DNA of 64,000 nt from an uncultured Acidimicrobiales bacterium (GTDB lineage Bacteria > Actinomycetota > Acidimicrobiia > Acidimicrobiales > Aldehydirespiratoraceae): assembly GCA_958296055.1 (NCBI GenBank), contig CATQHS010000001.1, forward strand, positions 62,001 through 126,000, given 5' to 3'. Positions 1 to 10,790 of this stretch are shown here, piece by piece. Every line of letters starts with the position of its first letter. The stretch's first letter is position 1. Position numbers and translations under genes: made by a program. The notes under the pieces are model-generated. The model was given only the letters and a program-made list of their open reading frames with translations, was not told the DNA's origin and ran no database searches.

Positions 1-3000
1 TGACGAAGGCGGCCGAGGCCGCGGCCCAGTCAGCCAGGATGCGGCCGGCCAGCGGGCTGCCGGTCTCGTGGCGGTGGCGGCCGATCCGGTCTCGCAGCCA
101 CTCCAGGTCGTCGGGGTCGGGCTCGCCCAGCTCCACCATCTCCGGGTTGACCCGGCGGCGGGACCGGCCGCCGGGGTCGTGCAGGTAGGCGACCCCGCCC
201 GACATGCCGGCCGCGAAGTTGCGGCCGATCTCCCCCAGCACCACGGCCCGGCCCCCGGTCATGTACTCGCAGCCGTGGTCGCCGACCCCTTCCACCACCG
301 CCGTCGCCCCGGAGTTGCGGACGCAGAACCTCTCCCCCACCCGCCCCCGCAGGTAGATCTCGCCGCTGGTGGCGCCGTAGCCGATCACGTTGCCGGCGAT
401 CACGTTGTCCTCGGCCGCGAAGGAGGCGTCGGCCGGGGGCCTCACCACCACCCGGCCCCCCGACAGCCCCTTGGCCGCGTAGTCGTTGGCGTCGCCTTCG
501 AGGCGCAGGGTGATCCCCCGGGGCACGAAGGCCCCGAAGGAGTTGCCGGCCGAGCCGGTGAAGTTGACCACGATGGTGTCGTCGGGCAGCCCGGCCCCGC
601 CCCAGCGGCGGGTCACCTCGTAGCCGAGCATGGTCCCCACCGTGCGGTTGACGTTGCGGATGGGGATGTCGATGGTGACCGGCCGGCCCTGGGTGATGGA
701 GCACTCGGCCATCTGGATCAGGGTCCGGTCCAGGGCCGACTCCAGCCCGTGGTCCTGGGGCTTGACCCGGTGCAGGGCCGCGCCGGGCGAAGGCTCGGGC
801 CGGTGCAGGATGGGGGACAGATCCAGGCCTCCCGCCTTCCAGTGGTCGACCGCGTCGGCCAGGTCGAGCGCTTCGACCCGCCCCACCGCCTCGTCGAGGG
901 TGCGGAACCCCAGCTCGGCCAGCAGCTCCCGCACCTCTTCGGCGACGTACTCGAAGAAGTTCACCACGAACTCGGGCCGGCCGTCGAACTTGGCCCGCAG
1001 CTCGGGGTTCTGGGTGGCCACTCCCACCGGGCAGGTGTCGAGGTGGCACACCCGCATCATCACGCAGCCCATGACCACCAGCGGCGCGGTGGCGAAGCCG
1101 AACTCCTCGGCCCCCAGCAGAGCGGCCACCACCACGTCCCGACCGGTTTTGAGCTGGCCGTCGACCTGCACGGTGATCCGGTCCCGCAGGTCGTTGAGCA
1201 CTAGGGTCTGCTGGGTCTCGGCCAGCCCCAGCTCCCAGGGCACCCCGGCGTGCTTGATGGAGGTGAGCGGCGACGCCCCGGTGCCGCCGTCGTGGCCGGA
1301 GATCAGCACCACGTCGGCCCGGGCCTTGGCCACCCCGGCGGCCACGGTGCCCACTCCCACCTCGGCCACCAGCTTCACGTGGATGCGGGCCGCGGGGTTG
1401 GAGTTCTTGAGGTCGTGGATGAGCTGGGCCAGGTCCTCGATGGAGTAGATGTCGTGGTGGGGCGGGGGCGAGATCAGCCCCACGCCCGGGGTGGAGTGCC
1501 GGGTCTCGGCGATCCAGGGGTAGACCTTGTGGCCCGGAAGCTGCCCCCCCTCCCCCGGCTTGGCCCCCTGGGCCATCTTGATCTGGATGTCGTCGGCGTT
1601 GACCAGGTATTCGCTGGTCACCCCGAAGCGGGCGCTGGCCGCCTGCTTGACCGCGCTGCGTCGGGAGTCGCCGTTGGGGTCGGGGGTGTAGCGGCGGGCG
1701 TCCTCGCCCCCCTCGCCGGTGTTGGACTTGGCCCCCATGCGGTTCATGGCGATGGCCAGGGTCTCGTGGGCCTCGGCCGAGATGGAGCCGTAGCTCATGG
1801 CCCCGGTGGCGAACCGCTTGACGATCTCGCCCACCGGCTCGACCTCGTCGATGTCCACCGGCGGGCGGTCGCCGGAGCGGAGCCGGAACAGGCCCCGCAG
1901 GGTGCCGAGCCGGCGGGACTGGTCGTCCACCCGGCTGGTGTAATCCTTGAAGACGTCGTAGCGGCCCTGGCGGGTGGCGTGCTGGAGCTTGAAGACGGTC
2001 TCGGGGTTGAAGAGGTGGTACTCGCCTTCCCGCCGCCACTGGTACTCGCCTCCCGGATCCAAACCCCGGTGGGCCCGGCGGGCCGGGTTCGCCGGAAAGG
2101 CCTGGCGGTGGCGGGCCGCGGCCTCGGCCGCCAGCTCGTCCAGGCCGATGCCGTCGAGGCGGCTGGCGGTGCCGGTGAAGTACTCGTCCACCACCCCCCG
2201 GCCCAGGCCGACGGCCTCGAAGATCTGAGCCCCGGTGTAGGAGGCGACGGTGGAGATGCCCATCTTCGACATCACCTTGAGAATCCCGGCCCCGGCCGCC
2301 TTGAGGTAGTTCCGCGGGGCCGACCCGGCCGGGTCGAGGCCGTGCTCGCCCGCCGCGGCCATGGCCGCGACGGTCTCCAGGGCCAGGTAGGGGTTGACGG
2401 CGTTGGCGCCGTAGCCGAGGTGCAGGCACAGGTGGTGCACCTCCCGGACGTCGCCGGCCGATACCACCAGGCCGACCCGGGTGCGGGCCCGGGTTCGCAC
2501 CAGGTGGTGGTGGACCGCGGCCAGCGCCAGCAGGGACGGGATGGGGGCCAGGCGCTCGTCGCAGTCCCGGTCCGACAGCACCAGGGCGGTGGCGCCGGCC
2601 TCCACTGCCTCGGTGGCGGCGGAGCGCAGCTCGGCCAGGGCCCGCTCCAGGCCGGCGCCGCCCCCGGTCGCCGGGTACACGATGGGCAGCACCGCGGCGG
2701 TGAAGCCCCGGGCGGCCGCGCCGGGGCCGGTCAGCCGGTCCAGCTCGGCGTCGGAGATCACCGGGGTGTCGAGGTGGATGGTGCGGCACGACTCGGGCCG
2801 GGGGTCCAAGAGGTTGGCCTCGGGCCCGACCCGGGCGTGCAGCGAGGTGATCAGCTCCTCGCGGATGGCATCCAGCGGCGGGTTGGTGACCTGGGCGAAG
2901 AGCTGTTTGAAGTAGTCGTAGACGAGCCGGGGCCGCTGGGACAGGACGGCCAGCGGGGTGTCGCTGCCCATGGAGCCGACCGCCTCTTTGGCGTCGCGGG

Positions 3001-4552
3001 CCATGGGGGCCAGCAGCAGCTTCTGCTCTTCATGGGTGTAGCCGAAGATCCGCTGGCGCCGCAGCAGTTCTTGGTCGGCGGGCGGCGTCGAGCCGTTGGA
3101 CTCGGCTCTGTTGGACCCGTTGGCCGGGGCCGGGGCGGTCCGGGGCGAATCGCTCGCGGCCGGGGCGGCGGGGAGCTGGTCCAGGCGCACCAGGTTGTCG
3201 TCCAGCCACCGCCGGTAGGGCCGGGCCCGGGCCAGCCGGTCCTTGATCTCGTCGTCGCGCACGATCCGGCCCTGGTCGGTGTCCACCAGGAACATGCGGC
3301 CGGGCCGGAGCCGGCCTTTCTCGGTCACCTTGTTCTGGGGGATGTCGAGCACCCCCACCTCGGAGGCCATGACCACCAAGCCGTCGCCGGTCACCCAGTA
3401 CCGGGAGGGGCGCAGGCCGTTGCGGTCGAGCACGGCGCCGATCACGGTCCCGTCGGTGAAGGCGATGGAGGCGGGGCCGTCCCACGGCTCCATGCGGGCG
3501 GCGTGGTAGCGATAGAAGGCCCGGCGGTCCTCGGCCATCTCGCCGTGGTTCTCCCAGGGCTCGGGGATCATCATGAGCATGGCCTCGGGCAGGGAGTAAC
3601 CGCCGAGGGTGAGCAGCTCCAGGACCTCGTCGAAGCTGGCGGTGTCGCTGGCGCCGGGCGTGCAAATGGGGAGGGCCCGCTCCAGGCCGTCGAGGTGGGG
3701 CGAGGACAGCAGGGCTTCCCGGGCCCGCATCCAGTTGCGGTTGCCGCCGATGGCGTTGATCTCGCCGTTGTGGACGATGAGCCGGTAGGGGTGGGCCAGC
3801 GGCCAGGAGGGGAAGGTGTTGGTGGAGAACCGGGAGTGGATCAGTATCAGGGAGGTGGTGACCCGCTCGTCGAGCAGGTCCGGGTAGAAACGGGCGAGCT
3901 GGTGGGGCACGAGCATCCCCTTGTAGACCAGGGTCCGGGAGCTGAGGCTGGCGAAGTACACCCCCCGGTGGGCGCCGGCCGCGCCGCCCATGCCCCCGCT
4001 GGAGGCGGAGGCGGGGCCAGCGGCGGCGATCTCGCGCTCGATGCGCTTGCGGGCGATGTAGAGGCGGCGGTCCAGGGCGATTCCCGACAGCCCGGCGCCG
4101 GTGACGAAGAGCTGGCGCAGGGCCGGCATGGCCCGGCGGGCTCCCAGCCCCAGCATCGTGTCGTTGGTCGGCACATCCCGCCAGCCCGCCGTCTCCAAGC
4201 CCTCCTCGCCGAGGATCCTCTCCACCTCGGCAGCGGCGGCGGCGGCGTCATTCGCGTCGGGCGGGAAGAAGCCGATGCCGGTGGCGTACTGGCCGGCCGG
4301 GGGCAGAGGGAAGGCGACGATGTCTCGTATGAACCGATCGGGGATCTGGATGAGGACCCCGGACCCGTCGCCGGTGTCGGGCTCGGCCCCTCGGGCGCTG
4401 CGGTGGTCGAGGTTGCACAGAGCCTCGATCCCCATGGTGACGATGTCGCGTCTGGGCTTGCCCGACATGTCGCACACGAAGCCGATCCCGCACGAGTCGT
4501 GCTCGCCGCGGGGGTCGTACAGGCCCTGGCGCGGGGGGAGGTCAGCGATCAT
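1..4552 (-). CDS. gltB: Glutamate synthase large subunit, C-terminus beyond left edge
   Basis: The large subunit of glutamate synthase makes two glutamates from glutamine and 2-oxoglutarate. The true frame runs antisense to most of the long ORFs listed here. ATG at 4552 is followed by [10 protein letters not shown], where Cys21 is the expected N-terminal amidotransferase nucleophile exposed after propeptide removal. Near residue 1165 the motif CHLDTCPVG marks the 3Fe-4S cluster segment of the FMN-binding synthase domain. The frame stays open for about 1517 codons to position 1, ending in [13 protein letters not shown], which is close to the usual GltB C-terminus, so only a short tail is missing. 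The codon phase agrees at both ends and at [14 protein letters not shown] near 2938. A gltD partner would be expected further left. It is divergent from the aminopeptidase across 189 bp. Confidence 0.95.
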   Translation of the reverse strand, partial: MIADLPPRQGLYDPRGEHDSCGIGFVCDMSGKPRRDIVTMGIEALCNLDHRSARGAEPDTGDGSGVLIQIPDRFIRDIVAFPLPPAGQYATGIGFFPPDANDAAAAAAEVERILGEEGLETAGWRDVPTNDTMLGLGARRAMPALRQLFVTGAGLSGIALDRRLYIARKRIEREIAAAGPASASSGGMGGAAGAHRGVYFASLSSRTLVYKGMLVPHQLARFYPDLLDERVTTSLILIHSRFSTNTFPSWPLAHPYRLIVHNGEINAIGGNRNWMRAREALLSSPHLDGLERALPICTPGASDTASFDEVLELLTLGGYSLPEAMLMMIPEPWENHGEMAEDRRAFYRYHAARMEPWDGPASIAFTDGTVIGAVLDRNGLRPSRYWVTGDGLVVMASEVGVLDIPQNKVTEKGRLRPGRMFLVDTDQGRIVRDDEIKDRLARARPYRRWLDDNLVRLDQLPAAPAASDSPRTAPAPANGSNRAESNGSTPPADQELLRRQRIFGYTHEEQKLLLAPMARDAKEAVGSMGSDTPLAVLSQRPRLVYDYFKQLFAQVTNPPLDAIREELITSLHARVGPEANLLDPRPESCRTIHLDTPVISDAELDRLTGPGAAARGFTAAVLPIVYPATGGGAGLERALAELRSAATEAVEAGATALVLSDRDCDERLAPIPSLLALAAVHHHLVRTRARTRVGLVVSAGDVREVHHLCLHLGYGANAVNPYLALETVAAMAAAGEHGLDPAGSAPRNYLKAAGAGILKVMSKMGISTVASYTGAQIFEAVGLGRGVVDEYFTGTASRLDGIGLDELAAEAAARHRQAFPANPARRAHRGLDPGGEYQWRREGEYHLFNPETVFKLQHATRQGRYDVFKDYTSRVDDQSRRLGTLRGLFRLRSGDRPPVDIDEVEPVGEIVKRFATGAMSYGSISAEAHETLAIAMNRMGAKSNTGEGGEDARRYTPDPNGDSRRSAVKQAASARFGVTSEYLVNADDIQIKMAQGAKPGEGGQLPGHKVYPWIAETRHSTPGVGLISPPPHHDIYSIEDLAQLIHDLKNSNPAARIHVKLVAEVGVGTVAAGVAKARADVVLISGHDGGTGASPLTSIKHAGVPWELGLAETQQTLVLNDLRDRITVQVDGQLKTGRDVVVAALLGAEEFGFATAPLVVMGCVMMRVCHLDTCPVGVATQNPELRAKFDGRPEFVVNFFEYVAEEVRELLAELGFRTLDEAVGRVEALDLADAVDHWKAGGLDLSPILHRPEPSPGAALHRVKPQDHGLESALDRTLIQMAECSITQGRPVTIDIPIRNVNRTVGTMLGYEVTRRWGGAGLPDDTIVVNFTGSAGNSFGAFVPRGITLRLEGDANDYAAKGLSGGRVVVRPPADASFAAEDNVIAGNVIGYGATSGEIYLRGRVGERFCVRNSGATAVVEGVGDHGCEYMTGGRAVVLGEIGRNFAAGMSGGVAYLHDPGGRSRRRVNPEMVELGEPDPDDLEWLRDRIGRHRHETGSPLAGRILADWAAASAAFV

Positions 4553-4741
4553 CCGGCTCCTCGGGTCGGCTTGTTCTTGGGGTGCGATCTCGGGGCGGGG
4601 CGGCGCCGGGATCGATCCGGTCCGCTCCCGACCGTGCGGGACGCCGTTGGCCCGAACAGCAAGCTGTGGAAAAAGCTAGCCAGTGTTCGCCGGGTTGCCA
4701 AAGCCGGGCCGTCGGGGGGCGGGCGGGGCCATCATGGGCGG

Positions 4742-6145
4742 ATGAGAGATGCGCACCCGACGGCAGGCCCACCCGCCGGCCCCACCGACGACACTTCCGC
4801 CGAGACAGCCGCGGCTGACGCGACCGCCTCGGCCGACGCCACCGCCGACCCCGCGGCGGGCATCGACATGGCCGCGGCCGAGCGGATCGGCGGCCACATC
4901 GACGCCTCTCCCACCCCGTTCCACGCGGTGGAGCACGCGGTCGGCCTGCTGACCGCGGCCGGGGGGCGGCTGGCCGCCACCGCGGTCGAAGCCGCCTCGG
5001 CCGGGCTGTGGTACGAGGCTTCAGCCGGGTCGCTGACCGCCTGGTGCGTCGGCCAGCGCCACGGCCCCCGCAGCGGGTTCCGCATCGCCGCGGCCCACAC
5101 CGATTCGCCCAACCTGCGGGTCAAGCCCCGCCCCGACCGCGGCCGGGGAAGCTGCGGCCAGATCGGGGTGGAGGTGTACGGCTCGGCCCTCGTCAACAGT
5201 TGGCTCGACCGAGACCTCGGGGTGGCCGGGCGCCTGGCCGTGCGCGACGGCGCCGGCGGGGCGGCCGCCCGGCTGGTGCGCATCGACGGGCCGTGGCTGC
5301 GGATCCCCCAGCTCGCCATCCACTTGGACCGGGGCATCGACGAGCACGGCCTGCGCCTTAACCGCCAGCTCCACCTGTCGCCCATCTGGACCCTGGACCC
5401 CGGGGCTGAGGCCTTCCTGAGCGCGGTGGCCGCCGAGGCTGGGGTGGCCGCCGCCGACGTGGTGGGCCACGACCTGATGCTGTTCGATCCGGCCCCGTCG
5501 CGGCTGGTGGGGCCGGGCGGCGACATGCTGAGCGCGTCCCGCATCGACAACCTGGTGTCGTGCTTCGCCGCGGTGGAGGCCCTGATCGACGCGGCGGCCG
5601 CCGACGAGCCCGGGTCGGCCGTGCCGATGGTGTGTTTGTTCGACCACGAGGAGGTGGGCAGCGTGTCGGCCACCGGGGCGGCCTCGCCCCGGCTGGCGAA
5701 CGTCTTGGAGCGGCTATCCGCCGGCTTTGGGGCCTCGGCCGACGACGGGGCCGCCGCCCGGGCGGCCAGCCTGGTGCTGTCGGCCGACGGGGCCCACGCC
5801 ACCCACCCCAACTATCCCGACCGCCACGAGCCCGAGCATCTCGTCGCTCTCAACGGCGGCCCGGTGCTGAAAGTGAACGCCAACCAGCGCTACGCCACCG
5901 ACGCCCTCACCGGCGCCGCCTTCCGGCTGGCCTGCGAGCGGGTCGGGGCCCCGGTCCAGCTTTTCGTCAACCGGAGCGACCTGGCCTGCGGCTCGACCAT
6001 CGGCCCGGTCACCGCCGGCCGCCTCGGCATCGGAGTGGTGGACGCCGGCTGCCCTCAGTTGGCCATGCACTCGATCCGCGAGCTGGCCGGCCGCCGAGAC
6101 GTGGCCTGGTTCCGGGCCGCGGTGGCCGAGTTCCTGCGGGGCTAG
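4742..6145 (+). CDS. M18 family metalloaminopeptidase
   Basis: A zinc aminopeptidase of the M18 (aspartyl aminopeptidase) family that removes N-terminal residues from peptides in the cytoplasm. Visible motifs are AAHTDSPNLRVKP near residue 118 (metal His and Asp), SRIDN with the bridging Asp, and FDHEEVGS near residue 299 (catalytic and metal Glu). The ORF track joins this gene to a 1164-codon antisense shadow of gltB. I chose ATG 4742, giving 467 aa. The first 42 residues are a low-complexity Ala/Thr/Asp stretch, so ATG 4868 (425 aa, close to the family norm) is an equally plausible start. The protein ends FLRG before TAG. It stands alone, convergent with trkH. Confidence 0.9.
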   Translation: MRDAHPTAGPPAGPTDDTSAETAAADATASADATADPAAGIDMAAAERIGGHIDASPTPFHAVEHAVGLLTAAGGRLAATAVEAASAGLWYEASAGSLTAWCVGQRHGPRSGFRIAAAHTDSPNLRVKPRPDRGRGSCGQIGVEVYGSALVNSWLDRDLGVAGRLAVRDGAGGAAARLVRIDGPWLRIPQLAIHLDRGIDEHGLRLNRQLHLSPIWTLDPGAEAFLSAVAAEAGVAAADVVGHDLMLFDPAPSRLVGPGGDMLSASRIDNLVSCFAAVEALIDAAAADEPGSAVPMVCLFDHEEVGSVSATGAASPRLANVLERLSAGFGASADDGAAARAASLVLSADGAHATHPNYPDRHEPEHLVALNGGPVLKVNANQRYATDALTGAAFRLACERVGAPVQLFVNRSDLACGSTIGPVTAGRLGIGVVDAGCPQLAMHSIRELAGRRDVAWFRAAVAEFLRG

Positions 6146-6238
6146 GGGGATTCAGCGCCCCGGCCATCGACCAGCGCTCTCCAGCGGCGCTGCGCAACCG
6201 TCGGGTCTCTCGGCCGGGCCGAGGCGGCCGGCCGGCGG

Positions 6239-7855
6239 TCAGGACGCGGTCAGGCGGCGGCCGGGGGGGCTGGACAGGTCTTGGAGCCGTCGCCATCCGG
6301 CGGCGAACATCAACAGGATGGGGACGATCTCCAGCCGCCCGATCACCATGCACAAAGCCAGCACCAGCCGGGCCGGCAGGTTGAAGGCGTCGGCGAAGGT
6401 GGAGGTGGGCCCGGCCTCGGCTAGGGCCGGTCCCATGTTGCTGAGGGCCCCCACCACCGCCCCCAGGCTGCTCTCGAAGTCTCCGCCCAGGGCGGTGACC
6501 GCCACCAGCCCGACCAGCACCAGCGTCAGGTGCAGCAGGAAGAACCCCACCACCCGGGCCACGACCCCCTCGGCCAGGGCCCGGTCGCCGAGCTTGACCG
6601 GGATGACGGCCCGGGGCATCTGGGTCCGGCGCACCGACCGCACCATGACCACGCCCAGCACCTGCATCCTCAAGGTCTTGATGCCCCCCGCCGTGGACCC
6701 CGAGCAGCCCCCCACCACCATCAGGAACAGCAGCACCATCTGGGCGCCCCCCGCCCAGACGACGTAGTCGCCGGCCGAGCCCGGTCCGGTGGCGTTGGAG
6801 AAACCGCCGCTGGTGCCCAGCGACACCGCGTTGAACAGGCCAACCCGGACCGACTCGACCAGCCCGAGTCCCCCGTCCAGCCACAGCAGGGCCACGATGG
6901 CGGCGGCCGCGGCGGCCAACACCAACATGAAGGTCCGCAGCTCGCTGTCGCGGTGGTAGGCCGGATGGCCGGTGATGGCCCGCCAATGCAGCGTGAAGCT
7001 GACGGCCCCCGCGATCATGGCCGCCATCATCACCACTTCCACCGCCACGCTGCCGAAATGGCCGATGGAGTCGGGGTGGGGGGAGAACCCCCCGGTGGAG
7101 GCGGTGGTGAGGGCGTGGGCCACCGAGTCGAACAGCGACGGCCCCGGCACCGCGAACAGGGCCAGCGCCACCGCCAGGGTAAACCCGGCGTAGACCGCCC
7201 ACAGCCGCCTCACCGTCTGGCTGACTCTGGGGGTCAGGCGGTCCGAGCCCGGTCCGGGCACCTCAGCCGAGACCAGCTCCAGGCCGCCGACCCCCAGAAA
7301 CGGCAGCACGGTCACAGCCAGCAGCACCACTCCCATGCCCCCGTACCACTGGGTGGCCTGGCGGTACATGAGCAGGCCCCGGCCGGGCCGCTCGAAGTCG
7401 GCCAGGACCGTGGACCCGGTGGAAGTGAACCCCGACGCCGACTCGAAGAGGCTGTTCACGACCTGCTCGAGGCCATCGGCGCCGCCGACGGCGAAGGTGG
7501 CGGCCAGCAGGAAGGGCAGGGCCCCCATCAGGGTGGTGACCACCCAGGTCCAGCCCACGGCCGAGAACACGTCGCGGTTGCGGACCGCTCCCGGCGCGGT
7601 AAGGTACCACGCCCCGGCGCCGATCACCGCGGCCGCGGCCCCCGAGACGGCCAGCGCCGCGGTGTCGCGGTCGGTGGTGAGCCGCTCCAGCAGCGCGCAG
7701 GCCAGCATCCCCGCCGAGACGAAGCTGAGGGATATGCCGCAGACGTGGAAGGTGGTGCTGGAGTAGCGGCGCCGGTGGCGGCGCAGGATCGGGGGCGAGG
7801 CCGGGCCGGGCCTGGCCCCGGGTTCGGCCGGGGACCGAGCCGCGGGCTCAGCCAT
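6239..7855 (-). CDS. trkH: TrkH-type potassium transporter subunit (canonical copy)
   Basis: Membrane subunit of the Trk K+ uptake system, 538 aa, with about eight to ten hydrophobic segments in the four M1-P-M2 repeats typical of the family. The four pore loops are recognisable: GFTSTGSTVL near residue 143, TTASTGGFS, SLGTSGGFSN and ALSNMGPAL, all with the filter glycine. The N-terminus before the first membrane segment is a Pro/Ala/Arg-rich cytoplasmic tail. It is the last gene of the operon trkA-trkH2-trkH1. Its ATG lies 8 bp inside the end of the upstream trkH paralogue, suggesting translational coupling. The stop is at 6239. Confidence 0.92.
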   Translation of the reverse strand: MAEPAARSPAEPGARPGPASPPILRRHRRRYSSTTFHVCGISLSFVSAGMLACALLERLTTDRDTAALAVSGAAAAVIGAGAWYLTAPGAVRNRDVFSAVGWTWVVTTLMGALPFLLAATFAVGGADGLEQVVNSLFESASGFTSTGSTVLADFERPGRGLLMYRQATQWYGGMGVVLLAVTVLPFLGVGGLELVSAEVPGPGSDRLTPRVSQTVRRLWAVYAGFTLAVALALFAVPGPSLFDSVAHALTTASTGGFSPHPDSIGHFGSVAVEVVMMAAMIAGAVSFTLHWRAITGHPAYHRDSELRTFMLVLAAAAAAIVALLWLDGGLGLVESVRVGLFNAVSLGTSGGFSNATGPGSAGDYVVWAGGAQMVLLFLMVVGGCSGSTAGGIKTLRMQVLGVVMVRSVRRTQMPRAVIPVKLGDRALAEGVVARVVGFFLLHLTLVLVGLVAVTALGGDFESSLGAVVGALSNMGPALAEAGPTSTFADAFNLPARLVLALCMVIGRLEIVPILLMFAAGWRRLQDLSSPPGRRLTAS

Positions 7856-9401
7856 CCCGCGCCCTCCCGCCCTCCCGCCACAGCCGGCGGCCCCGCCGCA
7901 GCAGGCTTCGCCTGAGCTGCAGCGCGGCCCCGATCACCGACAGCAGGGGCAAGATGGCGACCCGGCCCGTGACCATCAGCGCGGCCAAGACCAGCCGGGC
8001 CGGCCGGGTCACGCCGTCGAGGTGCCCGAAGGCGCCGATGTCGCCGAAGGCCGGGCCCAGGGTGGACACGGCGCTGACCGCCGACCAGACCCCCGACGGC
8101 ACCGACATACCGGCTGCGCCCAGCAGCAGGGCCCCGCCGCCGATCACCGCCAAGTGGGCCACCGAGTAGCCGCCCAGCCGGTCGAGGGTCCGGTCGCCGA
8201 GGGGCTGGCGGTCGTGGCGCACCACCACCACCGCGTGCGGGTCGAGCTGGCGGCGAAGCTCCCGCCCCCCGAAGGCGACCAGCAGCCGGGCTCGCAGCAC
8301 CCGGGTCCCGCCTCCGGCCGATCCGATCATCGACCCTATGCCCGCTGCCACCAGCAGGACCCCGGCCGCGGTGCTGCCCAACGCCGTCCACTCCCCCGTC
8401 GCGAACCCGGTCGTGCTCGACACCGACGCCGCCGTGAACAGGGCGTCGCCGACGCCGAGGCCGTCCACCCCGATCGCCAGGATGGCCGTGGCCCCGGCCA
8501 GGATGGCCAGGTAGAACCGCAGCTCCTGGGACCGCCACAGCCACCCGGCCCGGCCTCGGACCGCGCCCCACATGGCGAAGACGCCGGCCCCGGCCGCGAT
8601 CATGGCCCCGGTGGCCACCGCTCGGGCGGCTGGCCCGTAGCCCGCGAACGAATCGGCGTTGCTGGAGAAGCCCCCGGTCGACGCCGTGCCCAGGCCGTGG
8701 ACCGCCGCTTCGGTCGGGCCCAGGCCGGCGGCCAGATAAGCCGCCGCGCAGGCCAGGGTGAAGCCGGCGTACAGGACGGCCACCCGGCGAAGGCCCGCCG
8801 CCGTGGTGGGCATCAGGTCCACCCAGCGGTCGCGGGTGGTGTGGGCCAGCAGAGCCGTGCCCCCTAAGGCCCGGGGCAGGGCCCCGAGCGCCACCACGAT
8901 GGCGATCAGGCCTCCGACCCAGCTCGTGGCCGCCCGCCACAGCAGAACGGTCCGGGACGCCTCCTCGACCGCCAGCGTGGTCACCGCCGTGGTGGTGAGC
9001 CCGGCGGCCGCCTCCACCACCGCGTCGTCGAGCCTTCCGACCGCGCCCGTGGCCAGATACACGGCGGCGATCAGACCGATCATGGCCCCCCAGACGGTCC
9101 CGATGCCGACGATGACCCGGCGGGGGGCGACGTCGGCGGGCCGGCGGGTCCGGTGCCGGCCCGCCAGCCCGACCCCGGTCAGGATCGCCCCGGCGGCGGT
9201 GAAGGCCAAGGCGTCGCCGTTGTCGTCGCCGAGACCGCCCAGCCCGCAGAGAACCGTCACCGGACCGAGGACCGAGACGGCGTCGGCCAGCCCGGCCAGG
9301 GTCCACGAGTCCACCCGGTGCTGGCCGAGGGCACCGAACCGGGTTTCGCCCCGCAAACCGGCCCTTTGGCCGAGCCTCCGGCTGTCGGTTCCGCCTCTCA
9401 C
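7848..9401 (-). CDS. Divergent TrkH paralogue
   Basis: Second TrkH-family membrane protein, 517 aa. The listed 830-aa ORF joins it to a shadow of trkA. The real start is GTG 9401, which overlaps the trkA stop in a GTGA motif. Pore-loop segments are GLTTTAVTTL, TASTGGFSSN, SVSSTTGFATG and AVSTLGPAFG. The first loop has Ala where the selectivity-filter glycine normally sits (compare STGST in the canonical copy downstream). It also lacks an N-terminal charged tail. Position inside the operon suggests it works with the same TrkA. It may form heteromers, have altered ion selectivity, or be a regulatory subunit; the sequence does not tell which. Confidence 0.85.
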   Translation of the reverse strand: MRGGTDSRRLGQRAGLRGETRFGALGQHRVDSWTLAGLADAVSVLGPVTVLCGLGGLGDDNGDALAFTAAGAILTGVGLAGRHRTRRPADVAPRRVIVGIGTVWGAMIGLIAAVYLATGAVGRLDDAVVEAAAGLTTTAVTTLAVEEASRTVLLWRAATSWVGGLIAIVVALGALPRALGGTALLAHTTRDRWVDLMPTTAAGLRRVAVLYAGFTLACAAAYLAAGLGPTEAAVHGLGTASTGGFSSNADSFAGYGPAARAVATGAMIAAGAGVFAMWGAVRGRAGWLWRSQELRFYLAILAGATAILAIGVDGLGVGDALFTAASVSSTTGFATGEWTALGSTAAGVLLVAAGIGSMIGSAGGGTRVLRARLLVAFGGRELRRQLDPHAVVVVRHDRQPLGDRTLDRLGGYSVAHLAVIGGGALLLGAAGMSVPSGVWSAVSAVSTLGPAFGDIGAFGHLDGVTRPARLVLAALMVTGRVAILPLLSVIGAALQLRRSLLRRGRRLWREGGRARDG

Positions 9402-10741
9402 CCGAACAGGCGGCTGACCTCGTCCACCGAGCCCGGCATGGCGAAGACCACGACGTGATCGCGGCGCCGGAGTCGGCTCCGGCCCCGGGCGATGTGCGCC
9501 TTGCCGTCCCGCACGATGGCGCCGATCAGGACGTCCTTGGGCAGGCCCAAGTCCTTGACCTGGGTGTCGTCGGCGGTGCTGTCCCGGCCGACCTCCAGCT
9601 CGAGGACCTCGGCCTCTCCCTCCAGGAAAGTGGCCACCGCGGCCACGTCGCCCCGCACGAAGCGCATCACGCCGTTGGCGGTGGCGGTCCGGGGCGACAG
9701 GACCACGTCCACCCCGGCCTCGCCCAGCAGCGACAGCAGGGCCAGCTCGTGCACCACCGCGATGGTCTCGCCCGCGCCGGCCGCCTTGGCGTAGAGGCAG
9801 GCCAGGATGTTGGCGTGGTCTTCGCCGGTGAGCGCCGCGACCACGTCGAACCGGCTGACGTCGGCCTCTTCGAGCAGGTCGGCGTCGGTGATCTCGCCTT
9901 CGAGCACCAGCGCGTCGTCGAGCCGCTCGGCCAGTTGCCGGGCCCGGGCCGGGTCGCGCTCGACCATCACCACGTCCACTCCCCGGCGGGCGAGCTGACG
10001 GGCCAGGATCTCCGCGGTCCGCCCCCCGCCCAGCAGCATCACCCGGTTGGGCAGCCCCCGGGACAGGCCCAGCAGCTTGCTGACCCGGTTGCGGGCCCGG
10101 CGCTCGCACACCACCCGGACCAGGTCGTCGGCGGCCAGGCGGTGATCGGCCCTGGGGATGACGGTCTGGTCGCCCCGGGTTATAGAGCCCACCAGGAACT
10201 CCCAGTCGGGCTCGTACTCGGCCGCGATCTCCGACAGCGACCGGCCCACCAGCGGGGCCCGGGCCGAGAGCCGGGCCCCGATCACGATGGCCTCGCCCTG
10301 GGCCATCACCGCCACCTCGGCCGCGCCCGCGTTCTCGCACAGCTCGAGGATCTCGTGGGCGGTCTCCTGATCGGGATCGATGACCAGATCGGCGCCGAAG
10401 ACGGTGCGCAGCCTGGCCGCCTCCTTGCCCCGCAGCTCGGGCGCCTCGATCCGCACGATGCTGCTTTCCACCCCCCGCTGTTTGGCGATGAGCGAGGCCA
10501 CCAGGTTGACCTCGTCGTCGCTGGTCACGGCCACCAGCAGCTCGGACCGGCCTACGCCGGCCATCTCCAGGATGCTGGGGTGGGTGCCGCTCCCGGTGAC
10601 GGTGAGCACTTCCAGGTCGCCCTCGACCTCCCGGAGGCGCTCGGGGTTGATGTCGACCAGAGCCATGTCGTGGCCCTCGCGGCTTAGGCGGTGGGCGATG
10701 TAGGAGCCGACTTCGCCCGCCCCGACGACGATGACGTGCAC
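9398..10741 (-). CDS. trkA: TrkA, regulatory NAD-binding subunit of Trk K+ uptake
   Basis: Peripheral cytoplasmic subunit that gates TrkH by binding nucleotides. At 447 aa it has the full two-repeat architecture: RCK-N with GAGEVGSYIAHRL at residues 6-18, a first RCK-C domain, a second RCK-N starting with LLGGGRTAE near residue 238, and a C-terminal RCK-C. The start is GTG 10741 (VHVIVVGAGEVG). The ORF track extends 38 codons upstream into a low-complexity stretch that overlaps the channel remnant and is not needed. First gene of the operon with two trkH genes. The family normally works on one TrkH; here two are encoded. Confidence 0.93.
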   Translation of the reverse strand: MHVIVVGAGEVGSYIAHRLSREGHDMALVDINPERLREVEGDLEVLTVTGSGTHPSILEMAGVGRSELLVAVTSDDEVNLVASLIAKQRGVESSIVRIEAPELRGKEAARLRTVFGADLVIDPDQETAHEILELCENAGAAEVAVMAQGEAIVIGARLSARAPLVGRSLSEIAAEYEPDWEFLVGSITRGDQTVIPRADHRLAADDLVRVVCERRARNRVSKLLGLSRGLPNRVMLLGGGRTAEILARQLARRGVDVVMVERDPARARQLAERLDDALVLEGEITDADLLEEADVSRFDVVAALTGEDHANILACLYAKAAGAGETIAVVHELALLSLLGEAGVDVVLSPRTATANGVMRFVRGDVAAVATFLEGEAEVLELEVGRDSTADDTQVKDLGLPKDVLIGAIVRDGKAHIARGRSRLRRRDHVVVFAMPGSVDEVSRLFG

Positions 10742-10790
10742 GGCCACCGTTCTAGCGCATTCCGGCCCGCGGGCCGCGGGTGGCGCCGTC

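Noticed and set aside
30-2789. 919-aa minus ORF with Arg/Pro/Gly-rich sequence
   Set aside because: It is a shadow in another frame of gltB; the real gltB frame shows the expected cofactor and N-terminal motifs.
1250-4741. Long plus-strand part of the 1631-aa ORF
   Set aside because: Antisense of gltB without family motifs; only the part from 4742 is the M18 aminopeptidase.
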